Below the pieces are notes generated by a model. The model was not told the DNA's origin. It saw only the letters and a list, made by a program, of their open reading frames with translations, and searched no databases. 64,000 bases of DNA from Bacteroidia bacterium (GTDB lineage: Bacteria > Bacteroidota > Bacteroidia > Chitinophagales > UBA2359): positions 1 to 64,000 of the forward strand of contig JAUHXA010000027.1 of assembly GCA_030427245.1 (NCBI GenBank), in the 5' to 3' direction. The stretch's first letter is position 1. Every line of letters begins with the position of its first letter. The position numbers were made by a program, and so were the translations under genes. Shown here piece after piece: positions 50,401 to 59,599 of the stretch.

Positions 50401-53400
50401 ACACAATGTGGTTTGGGGAACACCTGGCACCAAAACAATCACCCTAGTTGTGACTGCAAATGGCTGTCCATCAGAAATGTTCTCAGCCGACTTAGAAATT
50501 ATACCAGAACCTCAAACACCCACTATCTCCTGTGGACCATCTACCGAAGACTGTGTGACCTTTGAGTGGACTTCTACAGATGGTGACAATGGTTATACTT
50601 TTAGCCTTTTGATTACTCCACCAAGCGGTAGTCCAATGACTCAAACGGGACTGCAAAGTGATACTAACAGCTATACAATCTGTGATTTAGAGCCAGGAAC
50701 AGAAGTTCGCATCAGTGGATTACGAGCAGTAGCTTTTGACCCCTGTAACAATTCCGCCGCAGCCGCAGCATTTACGTGTAATGCGATTGATTGTAGCGAA
50801 ATTCTCACTATCAATGGTTTGCCAAATGATGTTTGTGCTGATGGAGGCTCCATCAACTTCAATTTTGTAGCACCTGTCGGAGCAGTTATCAGTGGAAATG
50901 GCGTAACCCAAAACACCAACAGCAGTGCGACCTTCAATCCTGCAACAGCAGGAGCAGGTGTTCACACCATCAGCTTAGACTATACAGACCCAGATACCAA
51001 CTGTCCTCCTTACAATGAAACAACTCAAATTGAAGTTTTTGCAGTACCTACTGCGGACTTCAATATTGCAGGAAACACAACCGAATTTTGCATTGGACAG
51101 CCTGTTACTTTTACCTTCAACGGTTCAGCAGGAATAGACAGCTACAATTGGAACTTTGGCTCAGGAGCTTCTCCTTCAAGTTCGGTCAGTGCCAATCCAC
51201 CAGCCATTTCTTACAGCTCGGCAGGCACTAAAACCATTACTTTGCAGGTAAACGACAACGGATGTTTGGACGAAACCAGTCAAACCATCACCATTGTAGC
51301 ACCTTTGGCAACACCTGTTGTTAGTTGTGAAGAAACCACTCAAACTTCGGTTACTTTTGGATGGAACGACATTGCAGGAAATACAGGCTACTCTATCAGT
51401 TATACGATTGACAATGGCGCACCTGTAAGCGACAACCTTGTAGCAGGAACGACTTCCTATATGGTTTCACCTCTTACACCAGGACAATCCGTAGAAATTA
51501 CAGTGACTGCTTTGGGGAATGACCCTTGTGGAGACAGCAATTCCGACACACAAGTATGTGTGGCACAAGACTGTATTCCAGCCAATCCACAAATCACAGG
51601 CCTAAATAGTGAATATTGTGACGATTGTGGAAGTCCAATCACCTTGACTGCTACTCCGTCGGGAGGAACATTTACCATTGATGCAGACCCAACGCCTATC
51701 ACGACCTTTGACCCTTGTGGCTTGTCGGGAACGTTTACCATTCATTATGAGTACACACAAGGAGAATGTACGGAAACTACCTCACAGTCAGTGACCGTCT
51801 ATACTCGACCAACCGCAGATATAGCTGTATCAGCTACCGAAATTTGTTTGGATGGAAGTATAGACATCAGCTTCACAGGTACAGCAGGTGCAAATGCCAA
51901 CTACAACTGGAATTTTGGTGCGAATGCAAGTCCTCAAACGGCCAATACCGCTGGACCACACAATGTATCTTGGACTTCAAGTGGAGTCAAAACCATCACC
52001 CTCAATCTGGATGAAAATGGATGTACTGCAACGGCTGCAACAACAACCATTGAAGTATTTGACCCACTACCAACCCCTACCATTAGCTGTAATGGCAGCA
52101 CCGAAAACAGTGTGAGCTTTAGTTGGAGTGATGTAGGAGGAACAGGCGAGTTTATTTACGATGTCTATCTTAACGGTAGCTTAGACTTGAGTGCTCAAAG
52201 TACTTTTGGCACAACTTACGACCGCAATGGTTTGACACCAGGCGATGAAGTTAGAATCGTATTGTATGCCGTCGGAACTGCTCCCTGTGGAGACAGCGCA
52301 ACGGCTGAACAAACTTGTTTTGCAGAAAACTGCCCAACCCTTGAACCAACTATTGACAACTTGAATGCTGCTTATTGCCAAAATTCAGGAACGATTCCTT
52401 TGACCGCTACCAATACAGGCGGTAATGGCTCTGGTACAGGCGAATTTACTTTGAACAATGTGGTCATTACCGAGTTTGATACCAATCAAACTCCTGGCAC
52501 TTACACCATCAACTATACCTACACACAAGGTTCTTGTTCGGGTTCGACTTCTGCAATTGTCACTATTGACGAACAACCACAAGCCGACATTGCAGCTCTA
52601 TTGGATGCCTGTATCAGTGAAACGGTGGACATCACTTACACTGGAACAGCTCCTGCAGGAGCAAACTTCACGTGGGATTTTGGAACAGGCGCGATTCCTG
52701 CCACTCAAACGGGTGAAGGTCCTTGGCAAGTGGCTTGGGACAGCGAGGGAACAAAAACCATCAGTGTGACCGTAGAATTGAATGGCTGTCAAGACGAAAC
52801 AAGCATCACGATGGAAGTGATTGCCCCATTGGAAACACCTACCGTCACCTGTACAGAAGTGACTCAAAACGATATTACTTTTGAATGGAACAACGTGGCA
52901 AGCAGCTACAATGTGAGTGTGATTGTCAATTCGATTCCAACTTTTGACGACCCTGCCTTTACGGGCGAGACTTATACTGCAACGGCCTTGGTGCCAGGTG
53001 ATGAAGTCAGCATAGTCGTTGAGCCTTTGGGGGATGCGCCTTGCGGCAATGGCATTGCAGGAGCAACTTCTTGCATTGCAGCAGACTGCCCAGAATTGGC
53101 TTTGGAAATTTTGATGGACAATACTTCTTTCTGTTTGGACGAAGAAGGAACATTACTGAGTGCAAATCCAGCAGGCGGTTCTTTCACCATCAATACAAAT
53201 CCAACTCCTGTGGGCGACTTCAATCCCGCATTGATAGGTGTAGGTACACACACAGTCTATTACAACTATACTGACCCTGATACAGGCTGTCCTTATGCCG
53301 ATTCATTAGAAGTCAATGTCTTTGAATTACCAGAAGCCAACTTTGATTTGGCGTTGCAGGCTTGTCCAGATGAAGCGATTACTCTTGACTTTACAGGTTT

Positions 53401-54118
53401 GGCACCCAATACCTCAGATGGCGGCTTCAATTGGGGCAACTTCAATGGAGCAGATATTTTGTCGGGTTTAGGTGCAGGTCCTTACGAACTCAGTTGGACA
53501 AGCGCAGGCACAAAAACCATCAGCTTGCAAATTACCACAGACGATGGCTGCACTTCGAGTATTGAACAAACCATTGAGATTACCGACATGAATTTGTTGA
53601 TGCCCGAAACACTAACCATCGCTCAGGGAGACAGCATTTTGATTACTGCACTTGCCAATTCTTCTACGGCCGATGTGACAACGTATGTTTGGGACAATGT
53701 GGAGACATTGAGTTGTATCGACTGTTTCAATCCAATGGCAAGTCCTACTGAAACAACGACTTATACGCTGACCGTGACGGATGATGATGGCTGTAGTACG
53801 GCTGCAAGTGTCTTGGTCAATGTGGTCATTCCTGAACCTGTTCCCCAAGTGACGATTGCGAATGCTTTCTCACCAAATGGAGACGGAATAAATGACCGAT
53901 TCTATCCATTTTTAGACGACATGGCAGTAAGCATGAACATGCAAATCTACAATCGCTGGGGTGAAATGATTTATGAAAGTACGGACAGAGACGGCTATTG
54001 GGATGGCACTTATAAAGACGACCCTGTACCTGTTGGAGTATATGTTTATTGGGTCATAGTAGAATTTTCTAATGGCTCCTCTCAACTCTTGACAGGGAAT
54101 GTGACCGTCTTTCACTAA
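47423..54118 (+). CDS. 2231-aa modular CHU_C (T9SS type B) surface protein
   Basis: A giant secreted protein. The signal peptide covers 1-~29. A CUB-like domain is at ~30-165 (LLFVYDGPNTSSDLIGAYEG, SGCMTLVFIQNGG, VGWEAEWTSF). A Cys-containing domain follows at ~170-335 (PVDCETAILVCDEES), like the one in the 928-aa paralog, then PKD-like repeats. From ~610 onward it is built from five ~255-residue modules and a partial sixth. Each module combines an Ig/choice-of-anchor segment (YC...GGTFTI), a PKD domain (W.FG...GP..V.W...GTKTI) and a fibronectin-like domain (C......F.W ... PG..V.I.V.A.G..PCG). The last ~85 residues are the gliding motility-associated module (IANAFSPNGDGINDRFYPF). It is probably a long adhesin fibre. 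Confidence 0.87.
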   Translation: MRGLYLRILQAIICLTLFFFNSNFIHAQATYLMGDVPSTTDPVGFFYDDGGNGFPGFYSNQSASNAQQFTICPEGAGCVIMDFSTFITENSSSLGQGDLLFVYDGPNTSSDLIGAYEGALLNSENAFGQIFAGSGCMTLVFIQNGGFTTVGWEAEWTSFTSTCVTHSTLDPPVDCETAILVCDEESLNYNSNGPGVEELLSQGIEGCISSGEKQSAWFVININQFAPPNIPLEFTIAPKPGGEDYDFSVFGPTNDCENLGFPIRCSYAEEVTAGTLLTGLRVGETDISESPTLDNNGAGANGFVSPIIVNPGETYYIMVNNFSADNVGFDLYWGDPVIDNNILDCTVCDFALIMPDDFSVCQGETFDLMADIFKGSGFFNFDWSSDPPLSLTGGNPVTVSTPLGYSGQITIDLTVTDTEVNNCFREGSITVDVQSDFSFGGTEITSLLCPGDITDVELFGTFGDGTEFTWDIGDANFIGGDSTALGPFQLSWDEPGDKLVTVALQQGDCNDIIVELETKVLPIIGTPTVMCPSLPSDSTFTWTQVTDAISYTVTVLVNGEEIETFNTTSSQYTVEGAQGEDVEIIVIANHGTGYCDGTSGSVECTILGCEIPGDFGILAINDTYCEENDPLPLIGNPSGGTFTIDEIEVTTFDPAQGEGEYLIQYTFEDTTLGCIYTDIDTVTVLGALTADFTVTDSICTDGFATVTYDGNAGADADYSWNFSNGSPSTSNSPGPIEVAWDSGSGSSTMVVTLEVSSNGCSSGIPTPQFITVIQAPTAPELTCDEAELGCASVSWTAEAGHLYYIEAIVNGNPLPPIPAITNGNYNQCGLEDGDTLLVNVYAEIEGNTFCGQTAPVSIECIVNTCNETPLSILGIDETYCLGDQVVEITTEPAGGILSTASAGLIDSTFTIADAGVGEHTILYEWMDEDGCPNDTTFTTTIYEIPTASFTINPNPICEGSGATITYNGTSGVEDFEWDFGEDVVTVGLTGEGPHNVVWGTPGTKTITLVVTANGCPSEMFSADLEIIPEPQTPTISCGPSTEDCVTFEWTSTDGDNGYTFSLLITPPSGSPMTQTGLQSDTNSYTICDLEPGTEVRISGLRAVAFDPCNNSAAAAAFTCNAIDCSEILTINGLPNDVCADGGSINFNFVAPVGAVISGNGVTQNTNSSATFNPATAGAGVHTISLDYTDPDTNCPPYNETTQIEVFAVPTADFNIAGNTTEFCIGQPVTFTFNGSAGIDSYNWNFGSGASPSSSVSANPPAISYSSAGTKTITLQVNDNGCLDETSQTITIVAPLATPVVSCEETTQTSVTFGWNDIAGNTGYSISYTIDNGAPVSDNLVAGTTSYMVSPLTPGQSVEITVTALGNDPCGDSNSDTQVCVAQDCIPANPQITGLNSEYCDDCGSPITLTATPSGGTFTIDADPTPITTFDPCGLSGTFTIHYEYTQGECTETTSQSVTVYTRPTADIAVSATEICLDGSIDISFTGTAGANANYNWNFGANASPQTANTAGPHNVSWTSSGVKTITLNLDENGCTATAATTTIEVFDPLPTPTISCNGSTENSVSFSWSDVGGTGEFIYDVYLNGSLDLSAQSTFGTTYDRNGLTPGDEVRIVLYAVGTAPCGDSATAEQTCFAENCPTLEPTIDNLNAAYCQNSGTIPLTATNTGGNGSGTGEFTLNNVVITEFDTNQTPGTYTINYTYTQGSCSGSTSAIVTIDEQPQADIAALLDACISETVDITYTGTAPAGANFTWDFGTGAIPATQTGEGPWQVAWDSEGTKTISVTVELNGCQDETSITMEVIAPLETPTVTCTEVTQNDITFEWNNVASSYNVSVIVNSIPTFDDPAFTGETYTATALVPGDEVSIVVEPLGDAPCGNGIAGATSCIAADCPELALEILMDNTSFCLDEEGTLLSANPAGGSFTINTNPTPVGDFNPALIGVGTHTVYYNYTDPDTGCPYADSLEVNVFELPEANFDLALQACPDEAITLDFTGLAPNTSDGGFNWGNFNGADILSGLGAGPYELSWTSAGTKTISLQITTDDGCTSSIEQTIEITDMNLLMPETLTIAQGDSILITALANSSTADVTTYVWDNVETLSCIDCFNPMASPTETTTYTLTVTDDDGCSTAASVLVNVVIPEPVPQVTIANAFSPNGDGINDRFYPFLDDMAVSMNMQIYNRWGEMIYESTDRDGYWDGTYKDDPVPVGVYVYWVIVEFSNGSSQLLTGNVTVFH
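49246..53085 (+). repeat. Five tandem ~768-bp modules in the giant CHU_C gene
   Basis: Module starts (Cys codon at the head of each Ig-like part) are at about 49246, 50013, 50789, 51569, 52330 and 53085, a period of 755-780 bp. The sixth module lacks its fibronectin-like part. Divergence between modules is moderate, so they are older than the 66-bp repeat in the permease. Confidence 0.75.
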
Positions 54119-54124
54119 GGATTT

Positions 54125-54211
54125 CCAATAAAATAACTTCCCGTTTTTTCTACTACATCCCCCTCCCCCCTTTCAAAGTGGGAATTGTAGGTCGGAAACT
54201 TATTTTATTGG
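54125..54211. repeat. Palindromic repeat, family 2, copy B
   Basis: An 87-bp imperfect palindrome with ends CCAATAAAATAACTTCCCG (54125-54143) and CGGAAACTTATTTTATTGG (54193-54211), 17/19 complementary. The centre has CCCCCTTTCAAAGTGGG. It aligns with 42638-42718, sharing blocks AAATAACT, CGTTTT, CCCCTTTCAAA, GGGAAT, GGTCG and CTTATTTT-like ends. Confidence 0.75.
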
Positions 54212-54239
54212 AGTTACTAAACAAAACTTCACCAACTAC

Positions 54240-54294
54240 AAATGGGAAATAGGTTGAAACCGAATAGGATTTCAATTTATTTCCCATTTTGTTT
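54240..54294 (+). terminator. Intrinsic terminator of the giant CHU_C gene
   Basis: AAATGGGAAATA at 54240-54251 pairs with TATTTCCCATTT at 54278-54289, with an inner TTGAAA/TTTCAA stem and a following TTTGTTTTT tract. It lies 122 bp after the stop, beyond the palindromic repeat. Confidence 0.8.
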
Positions 54295-54314
54295 TTCAAC
54301 AATGTCTTCCTAAC

Positions 54315-55952
54315 TTGTCCTTCAATTTCAACTCCATAAACTCACTTTCTACGTTGAAAAACCGTTACTACTTCCTAGCAGGTCTGATGCTTTTGTCCAT
54401 TTTAGTACGAATACCGCACATAGATCGACCGCTTTCCAAACACCATGAGTTCTGCACCGCACTTGCGCTGATTACCTTCGATGTTTGGAAACTGGATGGA
54501 GCAGCCAAGTTTCATTACAGCCCTGTCACCAACTACCAAAATCCCGCTGACCTCCACATCAACAACGGTACTGTTCCGCTACTCAAAGACGGCACGCACT
54601 ACTACCTCTCGCATCCACCTATGGGTTTTTGGTTGCCCTACATGAGCCTGAAATATTTGGGCTTCGAGTTGAGTAGCCGCAATTTGCAGTACTTCAATGT
54701 TCTCTTTCATTTACTGGCAACACTTTGTGTTTTTTCGATTGTGGAAATATTGTTGGTTAGAAAAGAAGAAAACAAAAATTCATCTTCTCCCCTATTTTCC
54801 CCTTCTCTTTTGGCTGCAAGTGTTTATTTGTTCAGTCCTGCAATGCTTTGGTACAGCTCTAATGTCTATTTCTCAGATATATTTGTCAATCAATTGTTTG
54901 TCATTAGTGTTTGGATGTGTGTAAAATTGCAGCAAAATTACCGCCTGTTCCTTCAAAACGATATCGAAAATAGCAACACACTGCCACCCTCTATTTACCT
55001 TCAATTGCTGGCTTTCGGTGTGTTGGTCGGAATGACCTTATTGACCGAATGGATTGGTTTTTTATTGGCAGCAAGTGTGGGTTTATATACTTTCATCCAA
55101 CTTTTCAAATCCTCTAAACGAACGACAAAAACCTTTTATGGGCTTCAATTGGGTTTGATGATTTTAGCGGTTTTGGCAGGTTTGGGTATCACCTTCAGTG
55201 TGTATAGCAGCATTGCAGGAAGTGAAGCATTTTTAGAATATTTAGAGCATCGTTTTTTATCGAGAACAGGACAAATGGGAGACAATCCAGGAATGTTGGC
55301 CGTTTGGTATTCCTACCTCAAACAATTACCTCAACATTTCTTTAGTTCTTACCTACCCGTTTTGTTGTTGTTAATGGCTTTGTTGGGGTTGTATTTTTTC
55401 CAAGTTCCACGACAAAAAAACACCAAAGTCCATTCTGAATATCCTCAAAAATCAGCTTTGTCGCATTTTTGGTGGATCATCTTACCACCTATTTTGGGGC
55501 ATTACTTTTTGTTTATCAACTATGCTGCCGTTCACGAATATGCAGTCATCAAAATGGCACTGCCTTTGAGTGTGTGGATGGCGGTTTTGTACCACCGAAT
55601 CCTCAACACCAAACCTTCTTGGGCCTCCTATTTCAAATACGCCTTTTTCCTTGTCTTTTGGCTTTGCATAGTGCAACACTACTACATCAATCGTTTGGGA
55701 GATTATTCACAGACAGGTGAGCGTTATGATACGCACAAGCGATTGGGTACAGTAATTCAAGAAAATGCTTTTCCCGACGAGATGGTTTTTGTGAAAGGCA
55801 AAGCGGATGTCAGTTTTTTGCTGGTTTATTATGCCAAACGCAATATCTGGACTTATCGAACACCTGAAAAAATGGAAAAAGATTTGGAGGCTTTTGGGAA
55901 TCCCAAGTATCGGATTTTTAATGCCGATAGTATTTTGCAGAATGAGCCTTAA
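54315..55952 (+). CDS. Multi-pass membrane protein, GT39-like glycosyltransferase candidate
   Basis: A ~545-residue inner-membrane protein with about 10-12 hydrophobic segments. The first extracytoplasmic loop contains HIDRPLSKHHEFCTALALIT followed by a YYLSHPPMGFWLPY stretch. A charged residue after TM1 and a (H/Y)PP motif are the pattern of the PMT/ArnT (GT39/GT83) lipid-linked sugar transferases. The soluble C-terminal part (DEMVFVKGKADVSFLLVYYA) is also typical. Donor and acceptor unknown. No ATG precedes the first helix; TTG at 54315 or TTG at 54354 is the likely start, since ATG 54387 falls inside the helix. It converges, 2 bp apart, on the next gene. Confidence 0.78.
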   Translation: MSFNFNSINSLSTLKNRYYFLAGLMLLSILVRIPHIDRPLSKHHEFCTALALITFDVWKLDGAAKFHYSPVTNYQNPADLHINNGTVPLLKDGTHYYLSHPPMGFWLPYMSLKYLGFELSSRNLQYFNVLFHLLATLCVFSIVEILLVRKEENKNSSSPLFSPSLLAASVYLFSPAMLWYSSNVYFSDIFVNQLFVISVWMCVKLQQNYRLFLQNDIENSNTLPPSIYLQLLAFGVLVGMTLLTEWIGFLLAASVGLYTFIQLFKSSKRTTKTFYGLQLGLMILAVLAGLGITFSVYSSIAGSEAFLEYLEHRFLSRTGQMGDNPGMLAVWYSYLKQLPQHFFSSYLPVLLLLMALLGLYFFQVPRQKNTKVHSEYPQKSALSHFWWIILPPILGHYFLFINYAAVHEYAVIKMALPLSVWMAVLYHRILNTKPSWASYFKYAFFLVFWLCIVQHYYINRLGDYSQTGERYDTHKRLGTVIQENAFPDEMVFVKGKADVSFLLVYYAKRNIWTYRTPEKMEKDLEAFGNPKYRIFNADSILQNEP

Positions 55953-55954
55953 TC

Positions 55955-56779
55955 TTACCTCACAACTACCAACCTTTCACTCCTCCAAAAATTCCCATCA
56001 GGGTATCTCAAAAAATAGATACCCGATGGAAATGTGTTTACCGAAAAGCTTAAAATTTCGTTTAATTGTTTGAAATGCAGCAAGGTTTTGCCCGTAAAAT
56101 CGGTGACAAACAGTTCTTCAATTGGTGCTTGGACTTCAATCGTCACAAATTCGCTTGCAGGATTGGGATAGAATTGAAGTGAGAAATGGGAGTTCTGCAC
56201 TTCAACTGATTTTTTGAAGCTTGTCTTTTCTGCAATTTGACTCACTTCAAAGACTTCTATTTCTTCTTCGTTTGAAATTGAAGAGTCTTCAAAGTAGGCG
56301 GGGGATTTAAGAATTTCGTGGGCAATAATTTTATATTCGGCAGGTGTTTCTTTAAACTCCCATCTTAGACAGTTATCAGAAGGAGAACATAAACAAATAT
56401 CTTTTCTTTCTCCAACTTTCACCCATTTCCCCATTGCAGGTTTCACCATCACACTATCTCTAACCGTCTCGAAAACAGGAGGATGGTAAATGAATTTCTT
56501 GGAGTTTTGTTTTAGAACTTGGTAAGTGATAGTTTTATATTGAGGTGGAATTTCTTCATTAACCCACGTCATTCCTTCCCCTCTGTAATTTTCACAAAAG
56601 CAGCAATCCCATACCATCCATTTTTTTGTCCATGCTATATCAGCAGGCTTCACCATCACCTTCTCACTAATCGTCTCAAAAACAGGCGGCAAAAAAAGAT
56701 ATTGAACATTTGCATCCGTTTGAGCCATTGAAGGAAAGCAGATAAAAAGGAAAAATAAAATAGAGAACAGTCTTTGCAT
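55955..56779 (-). CDS. T9SS type A protein with a duplicated 'PPVFET' domain
   Basis: A 274-residue exported protein. The signal peptide covers 1-19. Two copies of a ~75-residue unit follow: copy 1 LPPVFETISEKVMVKPADIAW at ~30 and copy 2 HPPVFETVRDSVMVKPAMGKW at ~99. Each continues to a Cys-containing stretch (CCFCENYRGEG, ICLCSPSDNC) and a P(P/A)(Q/E)YK(T/I)I strand. Such valine-rich units occur in Bacteroidota surface proteins, but their function is not known to me. The T9SS sorting module is at ~195-274 (LQFYPNPASEFVTIEVQ ... FPSGIYFLRYPDGN). Transcribed leftwards. Confidence 0.8.
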   Translation of the reverse strand: MQRLFSILFFLFICFPSMAQTDANVQYLFLPPVFETISEKVMVKPADIAWTKKWMVWDCCFCENYRGEGMTWVNEEIPPQYKTITYQVLKQNSKKFIYHPPVFETVRDSVMVKPAMGKWVKVGERKDICLCSPSDNCLRWEFKETPAEYKIIAHEILKSPAYFEDSSISNEEEIEVFEVSQIAEKTSFKKSVEVQNSHFSLQFYPNPASEFVTIEVQAPIEELFVTDFTGKTLLHFKQLNEILSFSVNTFPSGIYFLRYPDGNFWRSERLVVVR

Positions 56780-56986
56780 GGTTTTGAAGTTTTTAACAAC
56801 TGCAATTTAATATTCATTTTGATTTTTACCAATTTTTAAAAGCTCATTAACAAAGCATTAACAATTCACCCATCTTTATTCTGCAAAACTTCAAATTTGG
56901 TTTTTAACACAACAACCAATAACTTCGCACCTACGGATTTTTTTGAACAGGAACTGCTATATGAAAAGGAACTTGGTTTACAAAAA

Positions 56987-57055
56987 CATCAACCAAGAGC
57001 CAAAAGCATCCATAGTATCAATCAAGAATCCAAAGCATCAACCAAGAATCCAAAG
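56987..57055 (+). repeat. 20-bp tandem repeat in the leader of the carboxylase gene
   Basis: Three copies of a 20-bp unit (CATCAACCAAGAATCCAAAG or a close variant) are at 56987-57006, 57016-57035 and 57036-57055. Short YATCCATA partial units are interspersed at 57007 and 57056. The array ends 11 bases before the ATG at 57067. Confidence 0.75.
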
Positions 57056-57066
57056 TATCCATAAAC

Positions 57067-58611
57067 ATGCAAGACAAACTCCAAAAACTCCAATCCAAAA
57101 TCGCCCAAGCCAAATTGGGTGGCGGCGAAAAACGCATTGCCAAACAACACGCCAAAGGCAAACTAACCGCCAGAGAACGAATAGAATTGTTGATGGACGA
57201 AGGCAGTTTTGAAGAAATCGGAATGTTGGTCACACACCGTTCTAAAGATTTCGGCATGGAAAACCAGAAGTTTTTGGGAGATGGAGTGGTGACAGGATAC
57301 GGCACAATAAATGGGCGTTTGGTCTATGTGTTCTCACAAGACTTCACTGTATTTGGTGGTTCGCTCTCCGAAACACATGCCGAAAAAATCTGCAAAATCA
57401 TGGATTTGGCGATGCAAAACGGAGCCCCTTTGATTGGCATGAACGATTCGGGAGGAGCGAGAATTCAGGAAGGCGTGAACTCATTAGGCGGCTATGCAGA
57501 TATTTTCTTGCGGAATACGCTTTCATCAGGAGTGATTCCACAGCTTTCGGCCATCATGGGACCTTGTGCGGGCGGTGCGGTCTATTCACCAGCCATTACC
57601 GACTTTATTCTTATGGTCGAAAACAGTTCCTACATGTATGTGACGGGGCCGAATGTGGTCAAAACGGTCACACACGAAACGGTGACACATGACGAATTGG
57701 GTGGAGCCAATACACATGCGACCAAATCAGGAGTCACGCATTTTGCCTGCGCCAACGAAGTCGTTTGTATCAACACGGTCAAACAACTGTTGAGTTATAT
57801 GCCGCAAAACTGCGAGGAAGATGCCCCGATTTATCCTTATGAAGTCCAAAAAGATGAAACTCGTCCACAATTGACCGACTTGCTTCCCGAATCCCCGAAC
57901 CAACCTTACGATATGCGAGAAGTCATTGAAGGGGTGGTAGATGGCGATTCATTTTTAGAAGTGCATAAAGGTTATGCTGAGAATATGGTGGTAGGTTTTG
58001 CGAGAATTGCAGGACGAAGTATTGGAGTCGTGGCAAACCAACCTGCGTATTTGGCGGGCGTTTTGGACATCAATTCCTCCAAAAAAGGAGCGAGATTTGT
58101 GCGTTTTTGTGATGCCTTCAATATCCCTTTATTGGTCTTAGTAGATGTGCCAGGATTTTTGCCTGGTACCGATCAAGAATGGAACGCCATTATTACCAAC
58201 GGAGCGAAATTACTCTATGCCTTTAGTGAAGCGACCGTTCCGAAAGTGACGGTTATCACCCGAAAAGCTTATGGTGGGGCTTATGATGTAATGAACTCCA
58301 AACATATTGGTGCAGATCTCAACTATGCTTGGCCTTCTGCCGAAATTGCAGTGATGGGAGCTTCGGGTGCTGCCGAAATCATTTTCCGACATGAAATAGC
58401 ACAAGCAGAAAATCCTGCTGCCAAATTGCAAGAAAAAGTGGACGATTATACTGCTAAGTTTGCGAATCCCTACCGAGCAGCAGATAGGGGTTTTGTGGAT
58501 GAAGTGATTCACCCACAAGACACCCGTATAAAATTGATAAAAGGCTTCAAAATGTTGGAGAACAAGGTATTGAAGTTACCCAAGAAGAAGCATGGAAATA
58601 TGCCACTTTAG
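57067..58611 (+). CDS. Acyl-CoA carboxylase beta subunit (propionyl-CoA/methylmalonyl-CoA type)
   Basis: A 514-residue biotin-dependent carboxyltransferase that moves CO2 from carboxybiotin to an acyl-CoA, probably propionyl-CoA to methylmalonyl-CoA. Seen: [20 protein letters not shown], the acyl-CoA oxyanion loops with [20 protein letters not shown] and [13 protein letters not shown], then the C-terminal half with [30 protein letters not shown] and the terminal KKHGNMPL. Length is typical of PccB/MmdA. The biotin carboxylase and biotin-carrier genes are not adjacent, so they must be elsewhere. A 20-bp tandem repeat fills the leader. It converges on the ricin-like gene. Confidence 0.94.
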   Translation: MQDKLQKLQSKIAQAKLGGGEKRIAKQHAKGKLTARERIELLMDEGSFEEIGMLVTHRSKDFGMENQKFLGDGVVTGYGTINGRLVYVFSQDFTVFGGSLSETHAEKICKIMDLAMQNGAPLIGMNDSGGARIQEGVNSLGGYADIFLRNTLSSGVIPQLSAIMGPCAGGAVYSPAITDFILMVENSSYMYVTGPNVVKTVTHETVTHDELGGANTHATKSGVTHFACANEVVCINTVKQLLSYMPQNCEEDAPIYPYEVQKDETRPQLTDLLPESPNQPYDMREVIEGVVDGDSFLEVHKGYAENMVVGFARIAGRSIGVVANQPAYLAGVLDINSSKKGARFVRFCDAFNIPLLVLVDVPGFLPGTDQEWNAIITNGAKLLYAFSEATVPKVTVITRKAYGGAYDVMNSKHIGADLNYAWPSAEIAVMGASGAAEIIFRHEIAQAENPAAKLQEKVDDYTAKFANPYRAADRGFVDEVIHPQDTRIKLIKGFKMLENKVLKLPKKKHGNMPL

Positions 58612-58618
58612 AGGAAAA

Positions 58619-59599
58619 TTATTCCAAATCCACATTTTCTTCCAAAACAATCGGAATACTCGTCTCAACAGGCACTTCAAAATTGGCTTCTGAACCCAGA
58701 TAAGGACTGAATAAATCATCTGTATTGTTGATCTTCACTTTGTTGGTTTTGATGGGTAGATAGGTGCCACCTACTTCCACAGCTATCAACTCCAAGAAAT
58801 ATTCGTCTCTGTTGTTTTTCGAAATATTTGCGTGCATATTGGAGTTGGCAGGAACAAGCGTTTTGCCGTCTATCACTACCGCATATAGCGTTTGCAAGGT
58901 AAGCGGATTCTTCATTGCCCACCAGTTGGATGGTAGAGTTCGAGGAAACAACTGTGTCCCTTTTGTCAAACGGTTTTTTGGAACGATTTCCACTGCAGGC
59001 TGTTCGACTTTTCTTGTTTCCACTTTCAAAACACTGACATCATTTGCCTGAGTTTGATTCTTGGCGTTTTTGCCTCCTCGTTGTTTGATTTTGGTTAATT
59101 TCCAAAACTGCCCACTAACGCCTTGGCTGTTACCCATGAACACCGTATTTCTTCCATCGTTTTTCACATCCAATACCTTCTTCTCCCCTTCTGACTTGGC
59201 GTACAATTGATAATAACCGCTTCCATCTGGAACGAGTCGCCATAGTTGACTTTTTCGTTTTCCTCTCTCTCCCAATTGAGGAGAATCGTTTACGATGTCC
59301 AAACATTTGGTACTTTTCTGAAATCGGGTAAAAACTCTGTACCAGCCCTCTCTTACGTGTTTGAAGCGCCAATATTGACCTTGTATTTTTCCTGGAGTTG
59401 CCAATTTGAGTTTGCAATTGCACTGCCCATCATCAACGATATCTAAGGCCAAGTTATCGCCTTTCCACATATTGGTGATTCGATACCAGAAACTGGAATC
59501 TATCGGCTCAGACTTCTCTTGCGCCATCAACAAAGAACTGAAAGAGAGGAGGATGGCTAAAGTACATACTTTTACGAAAATTGAATTACTGAATTTCAT
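58619..59599 (-). CDS. Secreted ricin-type beta-trefoil protein
   Basis: A 326-residue exported protein. The signal peptide covers ~1-26 (ending SSLLMAQ). Residues ~36-172 form a ricin-type beta-trefoil with QxW-like repeats (GQYWRFK, SQLWRLV, GQFWKLT) and LDIVDD / LDIVND / LDVKND strands, i.e. three lobes that could bind carbohydrate. The C-terminal ~150 residues are beta-rich without a recognised family, and no T9SS sorting motif is evident. The gene has the conserved leader also found upstream of the PKD gene at 45806. The next gene upstream (59718-61712) is co-directional with a ~120-bp spacer. Confidence 0.8.
   Translation of the reverse strand: MKFSNSIFVKVCTLAILLSFSSLLMAQEKSEPIDSSFWYRITNMWKGDNLALDIVDDGQCNCKLKLATPGKIQGQYWRFKHVREGWYRVFTRFQKSTKCLDIVNDSPQLGERGKRKSQLWRLVPDGSGYYQLYAKSEGEKKVLDVKNDGRNTVFMGNSQGVSGQFWKLTKIKQRGGKNAKNQTQANDVSVLKVETRKVEQPAVEIVPKNRLTKGTQLFPRTLPSNWWAMKNPLTLQTLYAVVIDGKTLVPANSNMHANISKNNRDEYFLELIAVEVGGTYLPIKTNKVKINNTDDLFSPYLGSEANFEVPVETSIPIVLEENVDLE

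Noticed and set aside
56943-57212. 89-codon frame across the 20-bp repeats into the carboxylase gene
   Set aside because: Its sequence is the translation of the tandem repeat followed by an off-frame reading of the carboxylase N-terminus.
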